From: Paracoccaceae bacterium
GTDB lineage: Bacteria > Pseudomonadota > Alphaproteobacteria > Rhodobacterales > Rhodobacteraceae
Direction of reading: 5' to 3'
DNA: 6,089 nt
NCBI GenBank assembly: GCA_007128995.1
Contig: SKWJ01000357.1
Location: forward strand, 1 to 6,089
Shown: positions 1 through 5,497 of the stretch, in pieces
Layout: each line of letters starts with the position of its first letter
Position numbering within the stretch: position 1 is the first letter of the stretch
Position numbers and translations under genes: made by a program
Notes under the pieces: generated by a model
What the model was told of the DNA's origin: nothing
The model's input: only the letters and a program-made list of their open reading frames with translations
Databases searched by the model: none

Positions 1-62
1 ATCGTTACGCGCGCGCGCTTTGCGTGTGCCGAGGCTATCCTGAGACACCTTGAACCTGTCAC
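1..62 (-). CDS. Possible start of the next curli-operon gene, cut by the window edge
   Basis: Downstream of the degenerate curlin the minus strand stays open to the window edge. A GTG at 62-60 has an AGGG Shine-Dalgarno-like motif (74-71) 8 nt upstream, and the frame reads about 20 residues that are strongly basic (R, K and H rich), which could be the n-region of a signal peptide. A second frame, from an ATG at 117-115 directly after the curlin stop, is also open but has no Shine-Dalgarno sequence. Curli operons normally carry export genes (csgE, csgF, csgG) near the curlins, so one of these could begin here, but no domain is visible. Which frame is real, or whether either is, cannot be decided from the bases present. 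Confidence 0.22.
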   Translation of the reverse strand, partial: MTGSRCLRIASAHAKRARVT

Positions 63-118
63 CTTGTATTCCCTGCTCGGGGCATATCGCCTTTGCAACA
101 GGGGTGAAAGCCTCCATT

Positions 119-541
119 TTAGCGTCTGAATTGCACAAGGAGGCCAGATTCGCCCCCGCTTTGGACAATATCCGCTCTCGCACCGCGCCCGAACTGCAAG
201 ATAACTTGCGCATTGGGGTCGCCACGCTGTGACACTTTGGCGGAATGGCCTGCACCCCGCTGCCGAATGATGGCCTGCTGCCCTTGGCCCGACTGGTGCA
301 GCAGTGCCGAATGCCCCTTGCCTGTCTGCCGCAGATCAGCGCCCGTGCGCAGATCCCTGTGCAGCGCATAAAGCCTGACCGCAGAGGACAGCAGGTTTGC
401 GTCTTTTGCCGAACGCGCGATCAACGATACTGTGAACCCGTCAGCCGAGGCAGCACCCGTATTCGCACACAGCACCCCGATCGCGAGACACGCACTGACA
501 GCGAGCATCCGCACAGGTAGGTGAAGGTTGAGGAATGACAT
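119..541 (-). CDS. Curlin-repeat protein, degenerate; candidate CsgB-like minor subunit/nucleator
   Basis: A 140-residue secreted curlin-family protein. Residues 1-33 form a signal peptide (basic R11, hydrophobic core, ASA at 31-33 before D34). Residues 34-66 carry no repeats and look partly helical. From residue 72 a strict 11-residue ladder begins: Gln at 72, 83, 94, 105, 116 and 127, each followed by Gly two residues later, which is the curlin QxG signature. The Asn normally found at Q+5 survives only at N110; the other rungs have H77, Q88, H99, A121 and S132. The last rung is one residue short (Q137) and the chain ends in a basic FRR, recalling the basic C-terminus of E. coli CsgB. It should add to, or nucleate, extracellular curli fibres. 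An AAAGGA Shine-Dalgarno (555-550) lies 8 nt before the ATG. It is the third gene in the curli transcription unit, 30 nt after csgH. Membership in the curlin family is secure; the nucleator role is inferred. Confidence 0.82.
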   Translation of the reverse strand: MSFLNLHLPVRMLAVSACLAIGVLCANTGAASADGFTVSLIARSAKDANLLSSAVRLYALHRDLRTGADLRQTGKGHSALLHQSGQGQQAIIRQRGAGHSAKVSQRGDPNAQVILQFGRGARADIVQSGGESGLLVQFRR

Positions 542-571
542 AACAAGCGTCCTTTCTTCAAAACCGAAGAG

Positions 572-952
572 TCAACGGCCAACTGTGCGGCAGGGACGGG
601 TCTGTCCGTCAGTGATCACTGACATTTCGGCATCTATGTCGCGGGCCTGACCGGACAGGCGCGTATCGCCCAGAAGAATACTCTCGCCGGCCTTCAGAGT
701 GAACTCTCCGCCTTGTCGGAGGGTGGATCGCCCGTGTCTGCTCCGTTGCCTGATCGTCATCTCATAATGGCCGCTAACAGCTTTTGCTGCCTGCGCATGC
801 GCCGCGATGACGACATGCCGCGCCTCTTCAGAGATGCGCAATTCGCATTGAAGCGCTTCTTTGCGCTGCGATATCGGCGCGGTCGCCAGACTGGCGGTGC
901 AGGCTGCACCAGCGACGACCAGCGATCCGACAAGATAGGGAAACATCGTCAT
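572..952 (-). CDS. csgH: CsgH-like curli assembly protein (CsgC/CsgH family, periplasmic amyloid inhibitor)
   Basis: A 126-residue exported protein between two curlin genes. Residues 1-25 form a signal sequence. The mature part has the look of the CsgH beta-sandwich domain: it starts with a CEL motif at Cys36, continues through SGHYEMTIRQ (60-69) and a LRQGGEF stretch (78-84), and ends with Cys121. CsgC/CsgH proteins act in the periplasm and keep curlin from forming amyloid before export. Cys36 and Cys121 bracket the domain and could form a disulfide. Cys18 sits in a poor lipobox-like context (GAAC), so a lipoprotein is possible but not favoured. The start at 952 was chosen over the in-frame ATG at 994 because AAAGGA (964-959) lies 6 nt upstream and the signal peptide then begins at once. 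The family call rests on motif pattern, length and its position in the operon. Confidence 0.78.
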   Translation of the reverse strand: MTMFPYLVGSLVVAGAACTASLATAPISQRKEALQCELRISEEARHVVIAAHAQAAKAVSGHYEMTIRQRSRHGRSTLRQGGEFTLKAGESILLGDTRLSGQARDIDAEMSVITDGQTRPCRTVGR

Positions 953-958
953 TTGTGT

Positions 959-964
959 TCCTTT
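959..964 (-). promoter_or_regulatory. Ribosome binding site fixing the csgH start
   Basis: AAAGGA on the minus strand, 6 nt before the ATG at 952-950. It supports this start over the ATG at 994, whose extra 14 residues would put a polar stretch before the signal peptide. Confidence 0.7.
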
Positions 965-1012
965 CGATGGGATACAGGTTGAAACCGGGGCCATTCCCCG
1001 ATTGCCGATCCG

Positions 1013-1456
1013 TCACTCCTGAATGATCAGCACCACATTCCCGGTGCCATGCTGGACAGCATTCGCCGTGTTTCCCGAACCTGTCTGGATCACACCGATT
1101 GCATTGCGACGCCCGCCTTGCGTGACGGTTGCATCGTTCCTGCACCCGATCTGCGACACCCCGACGATATTGCGCGCCCCGGCCTGTTCGGTGTCGGCAA
1201 TGTTACTGCAGCCAACCTGACCGACAACAACACGGTTGCGCGCGCCATCCTGCCGGTTGAGGGACAGATTGCCGCGCCCCTGCTGGGTGATCGTGATCCG
1301 TTGCCGCATGCCCGACTGCGTTGTGGCGAGGGCATTGTCACGCCCCCACTGCGCGACCGAGACATGATTGGAACCGGCAAGCGCTGGCAGCGCGCCCAGG
1401 GCGAGGAAGCCCGCCAGGATCAGCCCTGATGAAGTTCTGGAAACGATGGACAGCAT
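1013..1456 (-). CDS. csgA: Major curlin subunit (CsgA-like amyloid protein)
   Basis: A 147-residue secreted curlin, the likely main building block of the extracellular curli fibre. Residues 1-27 are a clear signal peptide ending in ALPALA before Gly28. The mature chain is almost entirely an 11-residue ladder: eleven Gln at 36, 47, 58, 69, 80, 91, 102, 113, 124, 135 and 146; Gly at Q+2 in the ten rungs that reach that position; and Asn at Q+5 in nine of ten (residue 52 is Gln). Two such units equal the 22-residue QxGxxN repeat of enteric CsgA and would form one rung of a beta-solenoid. Oddly, Cys83 and Cys105 occupy the same ladder position (Q+3) 22 residues apart. The start is supported by GGAGGA (1468-1463) 6 nt upstream. 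It is the first gene of the curli operon, with csgH 60 nt downstream. The strong Asn/Gln/Gly ladder argues for fibre subunit rather than nucleator. Confidence 0.9.
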   Translation of the reverse strand: MLSIVSRTSSGLILAGFLALGALPALAGSNHVSVAQWGRDNALATTQSGMRQRITITQQGRGNLSLNRQDGARNRVVVGQVGCSNIADTEQAGARNIVGVSQIGCRNDATVTQGGRRNAIGVIQTGSGNTANAVQHGTGNVVLIIQE

Positions 1457-1483
1457 GGAAATTCCTCCGGTCGTGATGAGAAA

Positions 1484-1500
1484 AACACGAGTTTCGTGTT
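1484..1500 (-). promoter_or_regulatory. Terminator-like hairpin in the csgA leader, possible attenuator or operator
   Basis: On the minus strand AACACGA, a 3-nt loop and TCGTGTT form a perfect 7-bp stem followed directly by more T residues (1483-1481), giving a run of five T. It ends 12 nt before the csgA Shine-Dalgarno. The shape is that of a short intrinsic terminator placed before the first curlin gene. The stem is short and only moderately GC rich, so it could equally be a protein-binding dyad or chance. Confidence 0.4.
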
Positions 1501-1546
1501 GCGGCCTATCCGCTGAACCAAAACTGCCGTCAGAGCGGGTTGCGGC
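1495..1546. repeat. Pair of 11-bp direct repeats upstream of csgA
   Basis: Plus-strand CGTGTTGCGGC (1495-1505) and CGGGTTGCGGC (1536-1546) differ at one base and are spaced 41 bp apart, close to four helical turns. One copy overlaps the leader hairpin. This spacing suits two bound regulator dimers on one DNA face, but no regulator is identified. Confidence 0.35.
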
Positions 1547-1584
1547 ACAATATCGCTGTCCTGTCAGGCAATAACCGGCACGCT

Positions 1585-1597
1585 GCTATCAGATAGC
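1585..1597. promoter_or_regulatory. 13-bp perfect palindrome, candidate operator
   Basis: GCTATC-A-GATAGC, a perfect dyad about 130 bp upstream of the csgA start and beyond the leader hairpin. A position upstream of a likely promoter suits a regulator site, but a palindrome of this length also occurs by chance. Confidence 0.25.
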
Positions 1598-1649
1598 GGA
1601 CGGGCAACCTGTCATGGTCTGGCAGGCCCGACGGATAAATCCACGAGAA

Positions 1650-1681
1650 AACGCGCTGCATGAGCTTGCATGCAGCGCGTT
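1650..1681 (-). terminator. Intrinsic terminator of the thyA-folA-HPF gene group
   Basis: A perfect 13-bp inverted repeat (AACGCGCTGCATG at 1650-1662, its complement at 1669-1681) with a 6-nt loop. On the minus strand the stem is followed by TTTTCTCG, and it lies 36 nt past the stop of the HPF/RaiA-family gene. The plus-strand side has no T-run, so it acts toward the curli side, insulating the curli operon from read-through. Confidence 0.85.
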
Positions 1682-1717
1682 CTGTGGCGTGTGTCTAAAT
1701 TTTGCTTGGGCGCGCCC

Positions 1718-2035
1718 TCAGCGCCTTGCGCGCTGCTTGCCGATTTCACGGTCGAGGATGTTGCGCATCTTGTCGACCGCGCCCGTAACGGCAGACTGGA
1801 TATTGTCAGCGGTATTTGTGGCCGTCACCGGCTGGCGGTTTTCCAGTCGCACCTCAACCATGCAGCGCTTGTCATCCGGCCCGCTTTTTTCGGCATTCTG
1901 ATCTTGCAAATGCACTTCGACGCGGGTGATTCCCGCCGACACGGCACCGAGCTTCGCTTCGAGCACTGATTCGACAAAGCGCACGACGTCATCGCGCCCC
2001 GCAATGGTATTGTCGGTATTGACCTGAACCTGCAT
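1718..2035 (-). CDS. Short HPF/RaiA-family ribosome-associated protein
   Basis: A 105-residue cytosolic protein that resembles the S30AE/HPF-RaiA fold: an N-terminal strand (MQVQVNTDN), a helix (about 14-29), an ITRVEVHL strand (36-43) leading to a QDQN turn, a DDKRCMVEVRL strand (54-64), and a C-terminal helix rich in charged residues (about 78-98). Family members bind the 30S decoding region and stabilise idle or dimerised ribosomes in stationary phase or stress. The length matches the short class; the C-terminal dimerisation domain of long HPF is absent. It ends in a basic RARR tail. AAAGGA (2048-2043) lies 7 nt before the ATG. The gene follows folA by 69 nt, so it may be cotranscribed; a possible TTGCAC (2093-2088) in the gap has only a weak -10 partner. 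A ribosome role for this paralogue is inferred from family membership. Confidence 0.78.
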   Translation of the reverse strand: MQVQVNTDNTIAGRDDVVRFVESVLEAKLGAVSAGITRVEVHLQDQNAEKSGPDDKRCMVEVRLENRQPVTATNTADNIQSAVTGAVDKMRNILDREIGKQRARR

Positions 2036-2104
2036 ACCGGTTTCCTTTCTTATAGCTTTATCCTGACATATGTATGGAAGCAGGGCAGTGCAATCTTTGC
2101 CGCC

Positions 2105-2587
2105 TTAGCGGCGCAAATATTCATGCAAGATGCAAGCGGGATCTGCCTTGCGCAAATACAAACGGGTGGCCAGTCGCCATGCCCCCTGATCAAATTCGGG
2201 AAAAAAAGTGTCAGCGTCAGGTATATCGAGATCGACCTCCGTGATCAGCAGGCGTTCGGCAATTGGCAGAAAGTGCGCATAAATCCCGGCGCCACCGATT
2301 GCATATTGGCGCATATAGCCGGCAGCCTTGGCTGCGGAAAGCGCCTGTTCCAGTGGCAGGAACAACGTATCTTCCTGTGATACAGCAGGCTGCGACGTCA
2401 CGACGATATTCAGCCGTCTGGGCAGCGGACGCCTTGGAAGGCTTTCCCAGGTGTTGCGCCCCATGATGACGGCCCCCCCAAGGGTTTCACGCTGAAACGC
2501 TGCCAGATCCTCAGGCGCGCGCCACGGAATGGAGTTTTCTCTGCCAATCGCGCCATTGCGCGCGCATGCGACGATCAGAGACAACAT
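2105..2587 (-). CDS. folA: Dihydrofolate reductase
   Basis: A 160-residue DHFR that reduces dihydrofolate to tetrahydrofolate with NADPH, restoring the cofactor oxidised by ThyA. Landmarks sit at E. coli numbering: the IGRENSIPW Met20-type loop (14-22, with Ile at 20), Trp22, the catalytic Asp27 in the PEDL stretch, IMGRNTWESL (41-50) for cofactor binding, and the IGGAGIY loop (97-103). The N-terminus MLSLIVACARNG matches the usual first strand and defines the start at 2587; an in-frame ATG further upstream would run back through thyA. The start lies 4 nt after the thyA stop and has no clear Shine-Dalgarno, which suggests translational coupling to thyA. All key residues are present, so it should be active. 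It would be the trimethoprim target; no resistance feature is claimed. Confidence 0.96.
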   Translation of the reverse strand: MLSLIVACARNGAIGRENSIPWRAPEDLAAFQRETLGGAVIMGRNTWESLPRRPLPRRLNIVVTSQPAVSQEDTLFLPLEQALSAAKAAGYMRQYAIGGAGIYAHFLPIAERLLITEVDLDIPDADTFFPEFDQGAWRLATRLYLRKADPACILHEYLRR

Positions 2588-2591
2588 CGGG

Positions 2592-3371
2592 TCACACCGC
2601 GACCGGAGCTTTGATCGCGGGATGGGGGTCATACCCCTCGATGCGGAAATCCTCGTAGCGGAAATCGAAGATGGTCTCTGGCCTGCGCAGAATCTCCATC
2701 CGCGGCAATGGCCTTGGCGCGCGTTCAAGCTGTGCATGCACCTGTTCCATATGGTTGGAATAGATATGCGCGTCACCGAGCGTATGAACGAACGTGCCGG
2801 GGCGAAGCCCGGTGACGTTGGCCAGCATCATCTGCAACAAAGCATAGGATGCAATATTGAACGGAACCCCTAAAAACATGTCAGCCGAGCGCTGATACAG
2901 TTGCAGATGCAACTTGCCCTGCAAAACCCTGACCTGCCAAAGCGTGTGGCATGGCGGCAGCGCCATGTGAGGGACATCAGGAGGGTTCCATGCGGACACG
3001 ATCATCCGTCGGCTGTCTGGTGTCTCCCGGGTCTGGCGCACCAGCTCTGCTATCTGGTCAACTCCACCAAAATCACGCCATTGGCGACCATAGACCGGCC
3101 CCAGATCGCCCTGCGCATTTGCCCATTCATTCCAGATGGTGACACCGTTCTCTTGCAGATACCGGACATTGGTATCGCCAGAGAGAAACCAGAGCAGTTC
3201 ATGGATTATCGATTTCAGATGCACGCGTTTGGTCGTGACGAGGGGGAAACCATCGCCCAGATCATAATGCATCTGAAGCCCGAACACAGACAGCGTCCCT
3301 GTTCCCGTACGATCATCGGACGGCACACCACTTTGCAGAATATACTTCAGTCCATCCAGATACTGTTTCAT
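2592..3371 (-). CDS. thyA: Thymidylate synthase
   Basis: A 259-residue ThyA (E. coli 264) that methylates dUMP to dTMP using methylene-tetrahydrofolate and releases dihydrofolate. Visible are the phosphate-binding DDRTGTGT (19-26, Arg21), the [11 protein letters not shown] region (58-68), the active-site PPCHTLW with nucleophile Cys141, [13 protein letters not shown] (160-172) holding Arg161, Asp164 and Asn172, and GDAHIYSNH (199-207) with His202 and Tyr204. The N-terminus [12 protein letters not shown] aligns with E. coli ThyA from residue 1, which fixes the start; the Shine-Dalgarno is weak. The C-terminus PAIKAPVAV carries the conserved closing Val. It forms a dimer in the cytosol and is first in the thyA-folA unit, so both steps of the thymidylate cycle are made together. 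It is diverged from gloA by 120 nt. Confidence 0.98.
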   Translation of the reverse strand: MKQYLDGLKYILQSGVPSDDRTGTGTLSVFGLQMHYDLGDGFPLVTTKRVHLKSIIHELLWFLSGDTNVRYLQENGVTIWNEWANAQGDLGPVYGRQWRDFGGVDQIAELVRQTRETPDSRRMIVSAWNPPDVPHMALPPCHTLWQVRVLQGKLHLQLYQRSADMFLGVPFNIASYALLQMMLANVTGLRPGTFVHTLGDAHIYSNHMEQVHAQLERAPRPLPRMEILRRPETIFDFRYEDFRIEGYDPHPAIKAPVAV

Positions 3372-3404
3372 GTCCGATCAAACCCACCATATGCTGTGGC
3401 TGCA

Positions 3405-3434
3405 AGCATAGGCCGTGATGACATGATTCTGAAA
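3405..3434 (-). promoter_or_regulatory. Weak candidate thyA promoter
   Basis: On the minus strand TTTCAG (3434-3429), an 18-nt spacer and TATGCT (3410-3405), about 35 nt before the thyA start. The -10 matches the consensus at four of six bases; the -35 is poor. It lies in the divergent thyA/gloA gap, where some promoter must be. Confidence 0.25.
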
Positions 3435-3440
3435 CCCCCA

Positions 3441-3468
3441 TTGCACCCGGCTGTACGCGCGCTATGCT
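3441..3468 (+). promoter_or_regulatory. Candidate gloA promoter
   Basis: TTGCAC (3441-3446), a 16-nt spacer and TATGCT (3463-3468), followed after about 10 nt by the gloA Shine-Dalgarno. The leader would be very short but workable. The call rests only on sequence match and position in the divergent gap. Confidence 0.35.
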
Positions 3469-3478
3469 CGTCGCAAAG

Positions 3479-3484
3479 AAGGAG
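3479..3484 (+). promoter_or_regulatory. Ribosome binding site fixing the gloA start
   Basis: AAGGAG, 7 nt before the ATG at 3492. The frame is open for a further 590 nt upstream, opposite thyA, so this site decides the true start. Confidence 0.8.
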
Positions 3485-3491
3485 ACTGCAC

Positions 3492-3914
3492 ATGCGCTAC
3501 CTGCACACGATGGTCCGGGTCAAGGATCTGGAAAGCTCTATCGCTTTTTACAAACTGCTTGGTCTTGAAGAGACACGCCGCCATGAAAGCACGAAGGGCC
3601 GCTTCACGCTGGTCTTCATGGCCCCGCCCGGTCAGTCGGAATGCCCGGTAGAACTGACCTATAACTGGGACGGGGACGATGGTTTGCCATCTGACAGTCG
3701 GCATTTTGGCCATTTGGCTTATGAAGTCGAAGATATCTACGCCAAATGCGCAGAGTTACAGGCTGCCGGGGTGACCATCAATCGCCCACCGCGCGATGGC
3801 CGGATGGCGTTCGTGCGCTCGCCCGACAACATCTCGATCGAATTGCTGCAAGCGGGTGACGCGCTTCCCGCGCAGGAACCTTGGGCGAGTATGGGCAATA
3901 CCGGGCACTGGTGA
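3492..3914 (+). CDS. gloA: Lactoylglutathione lyase (glyoxalase I)
   Basis: A 140-residue cytosolic glyoxalase I that isomerises the hemithioacetal of methylglyoxal and glutathione to S-lactoylglutathione, the first step of methylglyoxal detoxification. It has the two beta-alpha-beta-beta-beta modules of the vicinal-oxygen-chelate fold. The four metal ligands can be placed: His5 (LHTMVRV), Glu54 (VELTYNW), His74 (FGHLAYEV) and Glu117 (SIELLQ). The short E. coli-like length without insertions suggests the nickel/cobalt-preferring class, an inference. The start is fixed by the AAGGAG site 7 nt upstream and by MRYLHTMVRV, the normal N-terminus. It stands as a single gene, divergent from thyA, with the rhomboid gene 68 nt downstream in the same direction. 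TpiA, encoded nearby, handles dihydroxyacetone phosphate, a source of methylglyoxal, but no shared operon is implied. Confidence 0.96.
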   Translation: MRYLHTMVRVKDLESSIAFYKLLGLEETRRHESTKGRFTLVFMAPPGQSECPVELTYNWDGDDGLPSDSRHFGHLAYEVEDIYAKCAELQAAGVTINRPPRDGRMAFVRSPDNISIELLQAGDALPAQEPWASMGNTGHW

Positions 3915-3982
3915 TCATCGGCGACGCCTACAAAACGCCGAAACGCTTGCATTAACCGTAATACAATGTCAGAGCCGCGCAG

Positions 3983-4633
3983 ATGGGATCAGATCATTTC
4001 TCCATGCCGACGCGCGCGAATACCCCTGCCATACTATGGCTGGTCGGCCTGACATGCGTGCCCGAAATTTTTCTGACCCTCGCAGAAGCAGGTCTGGGCG
4101 ACGCCTCGGGCCTGCGACGCTGGGCACTGCTACACGGCGCGTTCTGGAACGGGCTTCTGTCTGACTGGCAACAACTTTACCCGCTGCAACGTGAAGCGAT
4201 GTTCATGACCTATGCACTGCTGCATGGCGGTCTGATGCACCTGATCGGGAACATGATCGTTGTACTGGCGCTTGGCGGTATTGTGGTCGCTCGGATCGGG
4301 CAACAGGGCTTTCTGCTGCTGTATCTGTTTTCCGCAATTGGGGGTGGCTTGGGCTTTGCCCTCTTGTCAAATAGCGAGGCACCGATGGTCGGCGCATCAG
4401 GTGCCGTATTTGGTCTTCTGGGGGCATGGAAGTTCTGGGAATGGCAGTTGCGCGTGCATACCGGCCGCGACATGCGCCCGTTATGGCGTTCACTGATCGG
4501 ACTCGCGCTGCTCAATCTGGTGCTATGGCTTGCGCTTTCCGGCTTGTTGGCATGGGAAGCACATCTGGGCGGCTTTATTGCCGGGGCGGTCTTCGCCGCC
4601 ATCGTGACCCCCAACCTACGCTATCGGGTTTAA
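3983..4633 (+). CDS. Rhomboid-family intramembrane serine protease
   Basis: A 216-residue inner-membrane protein with six predicted transmembrane segments (about 16-34, 73-102, 110-129, 135-152, 168-188 and 193-210) and no soluble domain of note. The rhomboid signature is complete: H81 and the HLIGN motif (His86, Asn90) in helix 2, catalytic Ser139 in GASGAVFG in helix 4, and catalytic His194 in AHLGGFIAG in helix 6, forming the Ser-His dyad. Such enzymes cleave membrane-spanning helices of other proteins; the substrate here is unknown. Only the basic six-helix core is present, as in GlpG-type enzymes. The start at 3983 is the first ATG; Met8 (4004) is an alternative, and neither has a good Shine-Dalgarno. 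The gene follows gloA by 68 nt with no clear terminator between, so partial cotranscription is possible. It converges with tpiA. Confidence 0.93.
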   Translation: MGSDHFSMPTRANTPAILWLVGLTCVPEIFLTLAEAGLGDASGLRRWALLHGAFWNGLLSDWQQLYPLQREAMFMTYALLHGGLMHLIGNMIVVLALGGIVVARIGQQGFLLLYLFSAIGGGLGFALLSNSEAPMVGASGAVFGLLGAWKFWEWQLRVHTGRDMRPLWRSLIGLALLNLVLWLALSGLLAWEAHLGGFIAGAVFAAIVTPNLRYRV

Positions 4634-4738
4634 GCCGCGCCTCTGTTGCGCCGGGATATCGCGTAATCGGCAAGTCCACACAGTTTGCCTGCCCTCCGAT
4701 CCCGGCACCAGCAGCAGAGTCACATTACTGGAGATTGC

Positions 4739-5473
4739 TCAGGCTTCTTCCAGTGCAGAAATGATCGCACCAAATTCTGCAGCCTTGAGCGAGGCCCCGC
4801 CCACAAGCGCGCCATCAACATTTCCTATTGCGAAAATCTCGGCCGCATTGCCGGGCTTCACCGACCCGCCATAGAGCAGCGATATCGCCGCATCTGGCAA
4901 AGCTGCGCGCAGGGCATCATGGACTTCGGCAATCTGTTCCAAAGTGGGTGTCCGACCCGTACCAATGGCCCAGACCGGCTCGTATGCGATGACAGTATTC
5001 GCGGCATTGCCCCCTTCCGGAACGGATGCCTGCAACTGGCTCAGGACGACAGCAAGCGTGTCTCCGGCGTCGCGTTGCGCTTCGGTTTCTCCGATGCAGA
5101 TAATCGTGACCAGACCGGCGGCATGCGCGGCCACGGCTTTCGCCGCCACACTTGCTGACGTCTCACCATGATCCGTGCGACGCTCGGAATGTCCAAGGAT
5201 CACATGCCGCGCGCCACTATCAGCCAGCATCTGGGCCGAGATATCGCCTGTATGCGCCCCCGAAACATGCGCATGGCAGTCCTGCCCGCCCACCATGACC
5301 CTGCTGCCTGACACCGCATCCGCCATAGCTGCGACAAGCGTTGCCGGCGGGCATAGCAAAATTCCGCAAGACGGTTCTTTGAACAGTGTTGCAAGGCGGC
5401 GCGCCTCTTCAATATCTGCGCGCAAACCGTTCATCTTCCAGTTTCCGGCCGCCAGTTTGCAAGCTTCAGACAT
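4739..5473 (-). CDS. tpiA: Triosephosphate isomerase
   Basis: A 244-residue TIM barrel that interconverts dihydroxyacetone phosphate and glyceraldehyde 3-phosphate in glycolysis and gluconeogenesis. The catalytic residues fall at the classical numbers: Asn11 and Lys13 in AGNWKMNG (9-16), His95 in ILGHSERR (92-99), and the base Glu165 in [14 protein letters not shown] (163-176), which is also the mobile loop 6. The phosphate-binding YGGSVKPGN (201-209) and GALVGGASL (221-229) follow. The [16 protein letters not shown] segment (64-79) is typical of bacterial enzymes. Length is slightly below E. coli TpiA (255). AAGGGAG (5487-5481) lies 7 nt before the ATG. It follows the A-type iron-sulfur gene by 53 nt and may be read from it, but a candidate promoter sits in that gap. 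Confidence 0.97.
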   Translation of the reverse strand: MSEACKLAAGNWKMNGLRADIEEARRLATLFKEPSCGILLCPPATLVAAMADAVSGSRVMVGGQDCHAHVSGAHTGDISAQMLADSGARHVILGHSERRTDHGETSASVAAKAVAAHAAGLVTIICIGETEAQRDAGDTLAVVLSQLQASVPEGGNAANTVIAYEPVWAIGTGRTPTLEQIAEVHDALRAALPDAAISLLYGGSVKPGNAAEIFAIGNVDGALVGGASLKAAEFGAIISALEEA

Positions 5474-5497
5474 GGTCCGTCTCCCTTTTCCGCGCGC

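Larger units (their letters stand above)
1457..1717. other. 261-nt intergenic region: curli operon leader/promoter and upstream terminator
   Basis: No convincing gene lies here. Reading toward csgA on the minus strand it contains the terminator of the HPF/RaiA gene (1650-1681), a 13-bp palindrome (1585-1597), an 11-bp direct repeat (1536-1546 and 1495-1505), a terminator-like hairpin (1484-1500) and the csgA Shine-Dalgarno (1463-1468). The csgA promoter must lie between the terminator and the hairpin. I saw only weak sigma-70 matches, such as CTGACG with a 17-nt spacer to GATAGG, and do not assign one. Confidence 0.6.

Noticed and set aside
953..994. Upstream ATG for csgH at 994
   Set aside because: It would place a polar stretch before the signal peptide; the ATG at 952 has a good Shine-Dalgarno.
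1020..1350. 33-nt periodicity that might suggest a CRISPR-like or satellite array
   Set aside because: The period matches the 11-residue curlin repeat; the DNA is not conserved enough between units and there are no repeats with unique spacers.
1023..1429. Plus-strand open frames opposite the major curlin
   Set aside because: They are antisense products of the 33-nt coding periodicity of the curlin ladder, with no ribosome binding site or recognisable protein.
2049..2054. TATAAG as a -10 box for the HPF/RaiA-family gene
   Set aside because: It abuts the Shine-Dalgarno, so a transcript from it would start within the ribosome binding site.
2588..2776. N-terminal extension of folA to the ATG at 2776
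   Set aside because: The extra 63 residues overlap the 3' end of thyA in another frame and precede the canonical DHFR first strand.
2901..3491. Open plus-strand frame extending gloA upstream by about 197 residues
   Set aside because: It runs antisense through thyA, has no domain, and a strong ribosome binding site plus the normal glyoxalase N-terminus fix the start at 3492.
3947..3967. TTGCAT and TACAAT before the rhomboid gene as a promoter
   Set aside because: The spacing is only 9 nt, too short for a sigma-70 promoter, and no better -35 was seen at the proper distance.
4650..4706. 8-bp inverted repeat (GCCGGGAT/ATCCCGGC) between the rhomboid gene and tpiA as a terminator
   Set aside because: The 41-nt loop and lack of a T-run on either strand make it a poor intrinsic terminator.
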